A stretch of DNA of 64,000 nucleotides from CAZWCX01 sp964632945 (GTDB lineage Bacteria; Planctomycetota; MHYJ01; WSZJ01; CAZWCX01): assembly GCA_964632945.1 (NCBI GenBank), contig CAZWCX010000021.1, forward strand, positions 1 to 64,000, given 5' to 3'. Shown piece after piece: positions 32,411 to 41,206 of the stretch. Numbering within the stretch: the stretch's first letter is position 1; every line of letters begins with the position of its first letter. The translations under genes and the position numbers were made by a program. Below the pieces are notes generated by a model. It was not told where the DNA came from and ran no database searches. It was given only the letters and a program-made list of their open reading frames with translations.

Positions 32411-35380
32411 ATGCAACGAATCATGGTCGTCCAAGGCAGCCCGGCGCGATTGGAGGAGTCTCGACAGGTCCTTGCGACGGCAGGGTTTCGGGTCACCGCC
32501 CTGGGCGACGGCAGGGAGGCGCTCGCGAGGATCGATCAGGACCCGCACGACCTCGTGATCGCCGAAATCGTTCTGCCCGGCATGACCGGATGCGACCTCT
32601 GCCGCGGGATCAAGTCGATACCGTCGAATACCGCGCGGGTGATCCTCGTGGGGACGGCGGATGAGCCCTCCGACCTCCTGCGGGGCTTGGAGTCCGGTGC
32701 CGACGACTTCCTTTGCGCGCCCTGGGAAGCGCACGCCCTGATCGAGCGGATCCATGCCAACCTGAACGGCAGCCGGTCGCGCGCGCTCGCACTGACGAGG
32801 GTGGAAAAGGAAGCCGTTCTGGCCGCGCTGCTCGCGCTTACGGCAGCGCAGGCCCGCGAACGATCTCAGTCCTCCGGCCGGAGTCTCGAGGAGGAGTCGG
32901 CGCGCCACCAACTGGGGCTGCTGCAGTCCACGCTTGACGCCCTCGCTGCGCGAGTGGCCATTCTCGATGAAACCGGGCGCATCCTGGCGGTGAGTGGGTC
33001 GTGGCGCAATTGCGAGGAGCCGGGGCACCTGTTCGGGCGGGAATGGGCCCCCGGGATCGATTATGCGCAGGCCTGCATCGCGTACACCGGACCCTCCGAA
33101 CCGACGGCGAAGCTCCTGGTTCCCGTCCTCCGCGAGATCCTGTCCGGGGAGCGTGCCCACTGGCTCTACGAGTACCTTCGCGGAGGCCCCTTCGATTCGA
33201 CCTGGCAAGAGGTCGTCCTCACTCGATGCCTTGGTGGCGGCAGGGTGCGAGTCGTCGTCGCCCATGAGGATGTGACCCGTCGCAAGCGCATCGAGGAATT
33301 GCTCCGCGTGCGTTTCAGCGTCGGTCGGATTCTCGTGGAATCGGTCGACCCGTCCGCGGCCTATCAGGGTTTCTTGCGTGAGCTGTGCGTGTCCCTGGGT
33401 CTGGACCTGGGCGAAATCTGGATGCCCGGTTCCTCCGGGGACCGTCTCCTCCGCCGCTGCGCCTGGCATCCGGACGATCCGGATCTCGCCGGGTTCGTTG
33501 CCCGCACGCAGTCCACGGGCTTCCGACGCGGTGAGGGCCTCCCGGGGCAGGCGTGGGCCCTCGGACGTCCCCTCTACGCCGCCGAGGTTGCGCACGACAA
33601 GGTCTTCCTGCGCGCGCAGGAAGCCGCGCGGATCGGCCTGCACGGCGCGGTCGCCCAGCCCATCCTCGCGGAGGGGCAACCTCCCGCGGTTTTGATGCTG
33701 TTCAGCCGCAACGACTGGCGTCCGCAGCCCGGGACCGAGACCCTGCTGGAGGAGATCGGGATCCTTCTCGGCCAGTTCATCCGGCGGGAACGTGCCGAGA
33801 CCGCCCTGCGGGATCACCAGGAACAGTTGCGGCTCATTCTCGATTCGACCGGGGAAGCGATCTACGGCATCGATTTGCAGGGCCGCTGCACGTTCTGCAA
33901 TCCCGCCTGTCTTCGGCTGCTCGGATACGCCGATCCATCGGAACTGCATGGCCGGAACATGCACGCCTTGATCCACTCGAAACGTGCGGATGGATCCCCG
34001 TATCCCGTGGAAGAGTGCCCGATCTATCGAGCCTTCCGCGAAAAGCGCGGCTCGCATTCCTGCGACGAGGTCCTGTGGAGGAAGGATGGGAGCGCGGTTC
34101 CGGTGGAGTGCTGGTCACACCCGATCCTGTCCAACGGAGAGTGCCTCGGTGCGGTGGTGACGTTCGTCGACATCAGCGAGCGGCGACGGCTCGAAGAGCA
34201 GTTTCGGCAGGCGCAGAAGATGGAGGCGGTGGGCCGACTGGCCGGCGGGATCGCCCACGACTTCAACAATGTCCTGTCCGTGATCAACGGATTCGGCGAT
34301 CTGGCGCTGGACCCGAATTGCAGTCCATCATCGCGGCTCCACTGTCTCCAGCAGATTCGGAATGCGGGGGACCGGGCGGCAGGATTGACCCGGCAGTTGC
34401 TCGCCTTCAGCCGGCAGCAGATTGCCGCGCCGAGGCTGCTGGATGCAAACTCCGTCCTCCGCGACATCGGGGAGATGCTGCGGATGTCGATCGGCGAGGA
34501 CGTTCGGCTGGAGATCCGGCTCGGCGTCGCCCTGGCGCCCATCCGAATGGATCCGAGCCATCTGGAACAGGTGCTCATGAACCTTGCGGTCAACGCGCGG
34601 GACGCGATGCCGCGGGGGGGGACGCTCGTCATCGAATCCGCGGGCGTCGATCTGTGCGCAGCAGACTGCGGCGCGGACCCCGGCGTCACTCCCGGCCGGT
34701 ACTGGAGACTGGGGGTGAGCGACACCGGGGTGGGAATGGACCCCGAGACCCGGGAGAGAATCTTCGATCCGTTCTTTACGACCAAGCCGAAGGGCAAGGG
34801 AACCGGCTTGGGTCTCGCGACCGTGTACGGGATCGTGCGTCAGAACGGGGGACGTATCTCCGTCGCCAGCGAGCCCGGGAGAGGAACCACCTTCCGGATC
34901 GACCTGCCGATGCAGGCCGGGGTCCCGGAGCCGCCCCAGGAAGGGCCCCGTTCCGTTCCCGCGGGTGGCGGTGAGACGATTCTGTTGACCGAGGACGACG
35001 AGTCCGTCCGGCTCCTCCTCACGGAGGTGCTGACGCATCTCGGGCATCGCGTGCTGGTCGCGCCCGGGCCCGAGGATGCCCTGCGGATGGCCCGTGCGGA
35101 GGCCGGTCCGATCCAGTTGCTGCTCACGGATGTCGTGATGCCCGGGATGACCGGGTTGGAGCTGGCGGGGGCGGTGCGGAAGATTCGACCCGGGATCAAG
35201 GTCCTCTTTGCCTCGGGCTACACCGCGGACGCGCAGGCGCTCCGAGAGGTGATCGAGGATGGTGCGCCCCTTCTGGAGAAGCCGTTTTCGGTCGACGTGC
35301 TGGCAAGAAGAGTCCGGGAGGCGCTGGCCGCGGGCGGAACGGAGCCCGGCGACACTCGGCCGCCCGTGAGCGGACGATGA
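32411..35380 (+). CDS. Hybrid histidine kinase (REC-PAS-GAF-PAS-HisKA-HATPase-REC)
   Basis: The protein has 989 residues and is cytosolic by sequence. Domains: receiver 1 (1-120), PAS-like (about 170-300), GAF (310-460), PAS (475-600), HisKA with H616 in GIAHDFNNVL, HATPase with N box (NLAVNARDAM), DTGVGM, FDPFFTTK and GKGTGLGLA, then receiver 2 (about 860-980) with D907 and the conserved Lys in LEKPF. Receiver 1 is degenerate: Glu52 replaces the phospho-acceptor Asp, the N-terminal acidic pair is replaced (VVQGSP), and the conserved Lys is missing (LCAPW). Receiver 1 cannot be phosphorylated normally. GGAAG lies 7 nt before the ATG. No partner regulator is adjacent. The signal is unknown. 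Confidence 0.93.
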   Translation: MQRIMVVQGSPARLEESRQVLATAGFRVTALGDGREALARIDQDPHDLVIAEIVLPGMTGCDLCRGIKSIPSNTARVILVGTADEPSDLLRGLESGADDFLCAPWEAHALIERIHANLNGSRSRALALTRVEKEAVLAALLALTAAQARERSQSSGRSLEEESARHQLGLLQSTLDALAARVAILDETGRILAVSGSWRNCEEPGHLFGREWAPGIDYAQACIAYTGPSEPTAKLLVPVLREILSGERAHWLYEYLRGGPFDSTWQEVVLTRCLGGGRVRVVVAHEDVTRRKRIEELLRVRFSVGRILVESVDPSAAYQGFLRELCVSLGLDLGEIWMPGSSGDRLLRRCAWHPDDPDLAGFVARTQSTGFRRGEGLPGQAWALGRPLYAAEVAHDKVFLRAQEAARIGLHGAVAQPILAEGQPPAVLMLFSRNDWRPQPGTETLLEEIGILLGQFIRRERAETALRDHQEQLRLILDSTGEAIYGIDLQGRCTFCNPACLRLLGYADPSELHGRNMHALIHSKRADGSPYPVEECPIYRAFREKRGSHSCDEVLWRKDGSAVPVECWSHPILSNGECLGAVVTFVDISERRRLEEQFRQAQKMEAVGRLAGGIAHDFNNVLSVINGFGDLALDPNCSPSSRLHCLQQIRNAGDRAAGLTRQLLAFSRQQIAAPRLLDANSVLRDIGEMLRMSIGEDVRLEIRLGVALAPIRMDPSHLEQVLMNLAVNARDAMPRGGTLVIESAGVDLCAADCGADPGVTPGRYWRLGVSDTGVGMDPETRERIFDPFFTTKPKGKGTGLGLATVYGIVRQNGGRISVASEPGRGTTFRIDLPMQAGVPEPPQEGPRSVPAGGGETILLTEDDESVRLLLTEVLTHLGHRVLVAPGPEDALRMARAEAGPIQLLLTDVVMPGMTGLELAGAVRKIRPGIKVLFASGYTADAQALREVIEDGAPLLEKPFSVDVLARRVREALAAGGTEPGDTRPPVSGR

Positions 35381-35762
35381 CAGGGGAGTGTTCCGCCCCC
35401 GACCGCTGCCTCGACGTCCTTCCCGCGATCGCGAAGTGCGGGTTCGGATCCCGGGCCGCCGAATCCCATCGCCCGGCGCAGGAGGCGCCTCCACCTCCGC
35501 CCGGAGCAGATCCGATCGGAGGGCATCCCTGGCCGCGAGGCTCGTCCGCCCCCGCGGGCCTTCGACCCCCGGGGCGATCCCTCCGACCGGCGGGAACCCC
35601 GGGTCTTGACCGAACCTCTCCCGAGGGCGTACGCTCCCCGTTCCGGGAGGGGAAACCCGCGTCGGCAGCACCGTTCGTCGGCGCCGAGTTCGTTGCCCCG
35701 GTCCCGGGCCGACCGGTGGCATTCCGGTCGGGGACCCTTACGCCGCGGCTCGGGTGCTTCCC
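35381..35762. other. 382-nt intergenic region
   Basis: Nothing protein-like is seen. A promoter candidate for the WD40 kinase lies at 35606-35635; the rest is GC-rich and without clear hairpins. Confidence 0.45.
35606..35635 (+). promoter_or_regulatory. Promoter candidate for the WD40 kinase
   Basis: TTGACC (35606-35611), 18 nt, TACGCT (35630-35635), with a predicted leader of about 120 nt. Confidence 0.4.
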
Positions 35763-38700
35763 ATGTCGCTCCCCTCGTCCGACGATCCGACCTTGCCCGT
35801 TTCGCCTGCGCCCGCGCGGGAGGCTCCGCTTCCGGCCGGGGGAGAAGACGCGATTCCCGTGACGATCCGGCGGCCCGCAGCCGCTCCGGAGACGCGTCCG
35901 GCCTCCCCCCCGGCCCCCGCTCCCGACGATGCCACGCTGATCGCACCGGCGCATGCCCCCGCCGTCGGAACTCCCCGGCATCCGACCCCCGTCGGGCTTC
36001 GGCCGGCCCCGGCCGCGTTGCGCTACCAGCGTCGCGAGGCGCTCGGGCGCGGCGGCATGGGGGTCGTCTGGGCCGCTCTCGATCCGAGCCTCGGACGGGA
36101 GGTGGCGATCAAGACGATGCTGAAGCCGGGGGAAGAGCACGACGTTCGCCGCTTCGTCGAGGAGGCGCAGGTCACGGGGCAGCTCGAGCATCCGAACATC
36201 GTGCCGGTGCACGAACTCGGGCAGGACGCCGGGAGCGGGCCGTATCTGGTGATGAAGCGGGTGCGGGGGCGCAGCCTGAAGGACGTCCTGCGGGACCTGG
36301 CCGACGGCAAGAGCGGTATGGTGCGGCCTGCAACGGGGCCCGCGCCTCTCCGCGGTTCCGGGGCGGACGAGACGGCAGGGGACGGCGGCGGCGAGCGGAC
36401 GGCCGCGCGGCCCACTCGGCCGGGCGGGGGCGGGCCGGAGTCCGCGCCCTTCGACGCCCAGGCGGCCACGATCCGGAGCCCCCGGACTTCGTCCGTCCCG
36501 GTCGGGGAGGAAGGCGTCGCCTCGGCAGGGGCGACGGAGCCGGCGGCCGGCGGGAGTGCGGCGGAGGCCGTGCAGAAGGCGTTCCCGTGGCTGCTCAACG
36601 TTTTCATCAAGGTGTGCGAGGCGGTGGCCTATGCTCACTCCCGCGGCGTCATCCATCGGGATCTCAAGCCCGACAACGTGATGGTCGGGGAGTTCGGCGA
36701 GGTCGTGGTGATGGACTGGGGCCTGGCCAAAGTGCTGGGGCGGCCGGAGACGCAACGCAACCGGCTTCTGGTCACCGAGCGCTCGGCCAATCCCGACGGG
36801 GTGGCGCGGACGATGGACGGCGAGGTGATCGGCACGCCGATGTACATGCCCCCCGAACAGGCGCGCGGCAAGGTCGACTCGCTCGACGAACGCAGCGATG
36901 TCTACAGCCTCGGAGCGATCCTCTACGAAATCCTCTCGCTCGTGCGGCCGTTCGAGGTCGACAACGTCTACCAGCTCCTTCACGAGGTCGGGGAAGGGCG
37001 GTTCCAGCCTCCGAGCCGGCGGAGCCGGTCGCCCTGGGAGGTTCCGCGCGAGCTCGAAGCGGTGGTGATGAAGGCGATGGCGCGGGATCCCGAAGCCCGC
37101 TATCCCGCCGTCGCCGCGCTCAAGGAGGACGTCGAGGCCTGGCTCGGCGGACGGCGCTTGAGCGCGGTCGAGTACTCCCCGTGGGAACTGCTGATCAAGT
37201 TCGCCCGGCGTCACCGGGGCGTGGTGCTCACCGGAGCCGGGGGACTGCTGCTCCTGATCCTCGCCACCGTGCTCTTCGTGATCAACGTGACGCGCGCGAG
37301 GGCGGATGCGGAGCGGGAGCGGGACCGCGCGGAGCAGGCGCGCGCCCGGGCCCGGGACGCCGAAGTGGAAGCCCGTCGGCTGGAGCGGGCGGCCGTGGTT
37401 CGGCTCGGGGAAGGCATGCTGCTCGAGGCCGACGCCCTCCTTCTGGCGCGGCGCTGGAACGAGGCCGTCGCCCGCTACGACGAAGCGCGGCGGTTGTTCC
37501 TCCGGATCGAAGAGCCGACGCACGCGCCGGACTACGGGCTGGTCGAGGCCTACCGGAACAACTCGCCGGCGATCCTCGTCATCGATGGATTCCAGGGCGC
37601 GACGGTGGCGTTGGCGGTGTCCCCCGACGGGATGAAGTTCGTCACCGGCGGTCCGGCGGATGGGCCCGCCGTATTCGACGTTCGCACCGGGCGCAAGGAG
37701 CGTGATCTCGGCGGGGCGGGGAAGGACGTGATCCGCGCGGCCTGGTCCCCGGACGGGGCGCACGTGGTGATCGCGCACGGCGATCAGCGCCTGGCCGCGT
37801 GGGACGCCGCGACCGGACGATTGCGCTGGCACGGCGAACCCGTGGGCGGGGGGGTGAATGCGATCTCGTTCGCCCCGGACGGCGCGCGATTCGTGATTTC
37901 CACGAAGAACCGGGCGGTATCGATCTTCGAAACCGCCACCGGCCGGCTCGTCCGCTCCGCGATGCCGGGGCGGATGGAGTCCCCGGCCGCCGCCTGGTCG
38001 CCCGACGGAAAGTGGATCCTGACGGGGGACATGGGCCATGCCGTGCGCTGGCTCGATGCCGAGACCCTGGAAGTCGTGCACGAGGCCTACGGCACGCGCG
38101 GATACGTCTTTTGCGCCGCCTGGTCGGCGGACGGGCGGAGGGCGATAACGACGAACGAGCGCGGCGCGGTGGACGTCTGGGACGGGCGCACGCGCCGGCG
38201 GCTGCAGTCGCTCACCGGCCACGGTCCCTACGTGTGGCGCGGCGCCGTCTCCGCGGACGGTCGCCGCGCGGTCAGCGCGTGCAGCGATTTGACGTTGAAG
38301 CTCTGGGATCTTGCGGCAGGCGCCGAGGTGCGCACGCTCTACGGCCACACGCGATCGGTGACGGACGTCGGGCTCACTCCGGACGGACGTCGTGCGATCT
38401 CGACGTCCGAGGACGGCTCCGTGCGGATCTGGGACCTGGCGACGAATCACGATCGCGGAGAGATGCGCGGGCATTGGGTTTCGGTGAGCTGCGCCGAACC
38501 GAGCCCCGACGGACGGCGCATCCTGTCGTCGAGCCTGAACGACGGGACGCTCCGCCTCTGGGACCTGGACGGCGGTCTGCCGCTCTTGACCCTCGGGGTC
38601 CGGACGACGGTGCGCGGCATCGCGTGCCTCCCGGACGGTCGGGGGGCGCTCTCCGTGGGCGACGACGGCGTCTTGCGCCAGTGGGATCTCGTCGAGCGAA

Positions 38701-40022
38701 AGGAGACGGCCGCCCTTCCCGGTCACGAAGGCATGGCGATGTGCGTCGACGTTTCGCCGGACGGACGGCGCGCGCTGACGGGCGACCAACGCGGGTGGGT
38801 TCGTCTGTGGGACCTGGAGGATCGTCGCCAGGTGCTGTGCATGCCGGTGCACAAGACCTGGGTGGGAGGAGTCGTCTTCCATCCGGACGGGAAGCGGGCC
38901 TTCTCGGCGGGTTCCGACGCCAAGGTGTGCATGATCGACCTGGATTCGGCCCAGGAACGGGTCATCTATGCCGGACACGGAAGCATGACGGTGGGCATCT
39001 CCCTGGCGCCCGACCTGCGCGGCCTCGCCACCGCCTGCACCGACCACGTGGCGCGGCTCTTCGAGACCGAGACCGGACGCCTGGTGCGCGAGTTGCGGGG
39101 GCACTCCGGCCCGCTGGGCTCCGTCTGCTACACTCCCGACGGTCGAGCGCTCGTCACGACCGCAGGGGACGGGGCGATGCGTCGATGGGACGTCGCGACC
39201 GGGCGGGAACTGCAGACCTTCGGGGGCGAGCCCGCGGGACAGCATCCCGGGGCGGCCGTCTTCGCGCGCGACGGTCGCCTGATCACCGCAGGCACGAAGG
39301 GAGTGATCAGCGTCCGGGACTTCTCCCGTCCCGCGCGCTACCGAGAGTTCGGCCCCCGCCTGGTCGAGGCCCGCGAACGCCTCGCCCGCGATGCGGGCGA
39401 TCTCCGGGCGCTGGCGACCCTGGGCGAGTGGTACGCATTTCGCGGCGTGTGGGACTGGGCGGCCGGGATGCTCGAATCGGCCCGCGCCGGCGGCAGCGCC
39501 GTCGAGCCACAGCTCCTGGCGCGCGTCTACTCCCACCTGAATCGGTACGACGACGCCCAGCGCGAGTTGGATCGCGCGCGCGCCGAGGGCGCCCCCCTGG
39601 AGCCCGGCCTGGAGCTGCACCTGGACCTGCTCTCCGCGGGTCTCCGCCGCGCCCAGCACGACCGCCGGGAGCATGCCGGGCTCCTGGCGACCGCGGCTCC
39701 GGTCGAACCCGGCCGGATCGAGGGACGCCTGGACGAAGGCTCCCCTCGCGACGGCGACCACCGGTTCGCCGTCGCTCGCATCTTCGGACACGCGGGAATG
39801 ACCCTGGTGGCCCGACTCTCCTCGCGCGATTTCCGGCCGTACCTGCTCCTCGTCCCGCCGACCCAGGGGAGCCTGCCGTCCCGTCCCGTCGCGGAAGGGA
39901 ATGACGCGGCAATCCTGGAAGCCATCCTTCCCGAGTCCTGCGAATACGCGCTCCTCGCGACGAGCGCCGATCCCGACAAGATCGGCGCGTACGTGCTGGA
40001 AATCGAGTTCAAGTTCCCGTGA
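35763..40022 (+). CDS. Membrane Ser/Thr kinase with extracytosolic WD40 propeller
   Basis: The protein has 1419 residues. After a Pro-rich N-terminus the kinase domain spans about 88-470: GRGGMG, K117, HRDLKPDN near 297 and DWG (near 317) instead of DFG, the variant common in Planctomycetota. A 90-residue low-complexity insert (about 185-275) splits the lobes. A transmembrane helix (485-508) and coiled coil follow. Residues 600-1190 are about 13-14 WD40 repeats ('SPDG...W D..TG'), enough for two propellers, then TPR-like helices. The last 100 residues (MTLVARLSSRDFRPYLLLVPP...YVLEIEFKF) resemble a PPC-type beta sandwich. The ATG at 35763 is chosen over a GTG three codons earlier; no strong ribosome site is seen. 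Confidence 0.93.
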   Translation: MSLPSSDDPTLPVSPAPAREAPLPAGGEDAIPVTIRRPAAAPETRPASPPAPAPDDATLIAPAHAPAVGTPRHPTPVGLRPAPAALRYQRREALGRGGMGVVWAALDPSLGREVAIKTMLKPGEEHDVRRFVEEAQVTGQLEHPNIVPVHELGQDAGSGPYLVMKRVRGRSLKDVLRDLADGKSGMVRPATGPAPLRGSGADETAGDGGGERTAARPTRPGGGGPESAPFDAQAATIRSPRTSSVPVGEEGVASAGATEPAAGGSAAEAVQKAFPWLLNVFIKVCEAVAYAHSRGVIHRDLKPDNVMVGEFGEVVVMDWGLAKVLGRPETQRNRLLVTERSANPDGVARTMDGEVIGTPMYMPPEQARGKVDSLDERSDVYSLGAILYEILSLVRPFEVDNVYQLLHEVGEGRFQPPSRRSRSPWEVPRELEAVVMKAMARDPEARYPAVAALKEDVEAWLGGRRLSAVEYSPWELLIKFARRHRGVVLTGAGGLLLLILATVLFVINVTRARADAERERDRAEQARARARDAEVEARRLERAAVVRLGEGMLLEADALLLARRWNEAVARYDEARRLFLRIEEPTHAPDYGLVEAYRNNSPAILVIDGFQGATVALAVSPDGMKFVTGGPADGPAVFDVRTGRKERDLGGAGKDVIRAAWSPDGAHVVIAHGDQRLAAWDAATGRLRWHGEPVGGGVNAISFAPDGARFVISTKNRAVSIFETATGRLVRSAMPGRMESPAAAWSPDGKWILTGDMGHAVRWLDAETLEVVHEAYGTRGYVFCAAWSADGRRAITTNERGAVDVWDGRTRRRLQSLTGHGPYVWRGAVSADGRRAVSACSDLTLKLWDLAAGAEVRTLYGHTRSVTDVGLTPDGRRAISTSEDGSVRIWDLATNHDRGEMRGHWVSVSCAEPSPDGRRILSSSLNDGTLRLWDLDGGLPLLTLGVRTTVRGIACLPDGRGALSVGDDGVLRQWDLVERKETAALPGHEGMAMCVDVSPDGRRALTGDQRGWVRLWDLEDRRQVLCMPVHKTWVGGVVFHPDGKRAFSAGSDAKVCMIDLDSAQERVIYAGHGSMTVGISLAPDLRGLATACTDHVARLFETETGRLVRELRGHSGPLGSVCYTPDGRALVTTAGDGAMRRWDVATGRELQTFGGEPAGQHPGAAVFARDGRLITAGTKGVISVRDFSRPARYREFGPRLVEARERLARDAGDLRALATLGEWYAFRGVWDWAAGMLESARAGGSAVEPQLLARVYSHLNRYDDAQRELDRARAEGAPLEPGLELHLDLLSAGLRRAQHDRREHAGLLATAAPVEPGRIEGRLDEGSPRDGDHRFAVARIFGHAGMTLVARLSSRDFRPYLLLVPPTQGSLPSRPVAEGNDAAILEAILPESCEYALLATSADPDKIGAYVLEIEFKFP

Positions 40023-40169
40023 GCCGGTCCCCCGCGCCTCCACGGAACTCCGTCTGCCCATTCGGGGCGCCCCGACGGCGCCCTCTCTTCGCCGGGCGCG
40101 ATCCCCGGCCGCCCGGGTCGTGCCGCCGAAGCCGCCGGCGCAGCCGTCGATCCCCCCGCGCCGGGAGCG

Positions 40170-40976
40170 CTACTGAAACGAGTTCAGCCGGATCGGCCGC
40201 GGAGTCTCATCATTGAATCGCAGGATGACATGGGTCGCGTCGAAGTAGAGATGGTTTATCGGGGCGACCAGGTGGGTTTTTGCCGTTCGGATCGAGCCCT
40301 CGGCCGGGTCGACCAGGAAGACCGGCCGGCCCTCTGCGTCGATCAGCAGCGCAAGTCGGCCGGATTTCGCGTCGAAGCCCGCGACCAGGACCGACTTCAT
40401 CTGCTCCTCGTGCTTCTGCCGGAACAGGGCCCACGCCCGCGCCTCGGCGATCGCGGCCAGAACCGTCGCCTGGCGATCGATCGGTTCGGCCCGGTAGAGG
40501 GTCTGGGGTTCCGTTTCCGTTCCCGGGAAGGCCAGGCAGGCAAGAAACTCGTCCCCGGTCCTGAGCTCCGTTTCGATGCCGGAGTGCGGCGTGAGGTAGG
40601 ACACCCCAGCGATTGTGTTGCCTTTCTCGTCGTACTTCATTCCGACCTGCAACGTGTGACGCAGGAGGACGGAAGCGCCCTTCTCGAGGTCCCAGGCGCC
40701 GAAGACGGTCTCCTTGACCCGGCAGTGGTACTCCCACTTCGCGCGGAGGACGGGACCTTCCGAGCCGTCCTCGAGGCGCATCTTTTCCTGGGACGTCGTG
40801 ACCTCGAGCACCGTCACGCGCAGCACGGTCCGGATGTTCCCGGCGACTTCTTCCAGGCGCTGAAAGGTCACCTGCCCCGCGCGTGCCGCGGTCGCGCCGG
40901 CCCAGAGGACGAGGGTGGCCAGGATCAGTTCGACCCGTCCTCGGCGGACGGATCGGCATCGAGCCCGTATCACCAT
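40170..40976 (-). CDS. Secreted protein of unknown function
   Basis: The protein has 268 residues. The start follows GGAGGAA by 6 nt and gives a signal peptide: a basic MVIRARCRSVRRGR, then the hydrophobic LILATLVLWAGATAARA with a cleavable AxA. The mature part is a mixed beta protein (VLRVTVLEVTTSQEK, WEYHCRVKETVFGAW, LLRHTLQVGM) with no motif I can assign. It is convergent with the WD40 kinase gene (147-nt spacer) and divergent from the next kinase gene. A promoter candidate lies about 125 nt upstream. Confidence 0.82.
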   Translation of the reverse strand: MVIRARCRSVRRGRVELILATLVLWAGATAARAGQVTFQRLEEVAGNIRTVLRVTVLEVTTSQEKMRLEDGSEGPVLRAKWEYHCRVKETVFGAWDLEKGASVLLRHTLQVGMKYDEKGNTIAGVSYLTPHSGIETELRTGDEFLACLAFPGTETEPQTLYRAEPIDRQATVLAAIAEARAWALFRQKHEEQMKSVLVAGFDAKSGRLALLIDAEGRPVFLVDPAEGSIRTAKTHLVAPINHLYFDATHVILRFNDETPRPIRLNSFQ

Positions 40977-41099
40977 GGTGCTTCCTCCCGTGGAAGTCTT
41001 CGGAAGACGGGGCCGGCACACCTTCGGGTCGGCGGCGCGGAGGTGGAATTCGAGGGGACATCCGTCCGCAGAGGACGGATTCTTCCGCGCGAGGCCGAT

Positions 41100-41129
41100 A
41101 TCTTATCCTTCGTCTCCGGAGAGTCACAA
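41100..41129 (-). promoter_or_regulatory. Promoter candidate for the secreted protein gene ending at 40170
   Basis: Minus strand TTGTGA (41124-41129), 18 nt, TAAGAT (41100-41105). It would leave a leader of about 115 nt. Confidence 0.4.
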
Positions 41130-41206
41130 GGGGGAAGGCGGCCGGATCGCCCGGGAGTCCCCGGTTTTCGTTGTGCCGGAGACCGCTCCGACCGGAGAAT
41201 TCAGGC

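Noticed and set aside
35196..40061. A 1621-codon open frame on the minus strand opposite the WD40 kinase
   Set aside because: It mirrors a well-supported kinase-WD40 gene. Its product is Arg/Gly/Ala/His-rich without domains; very high GC makes antisense stops rare.
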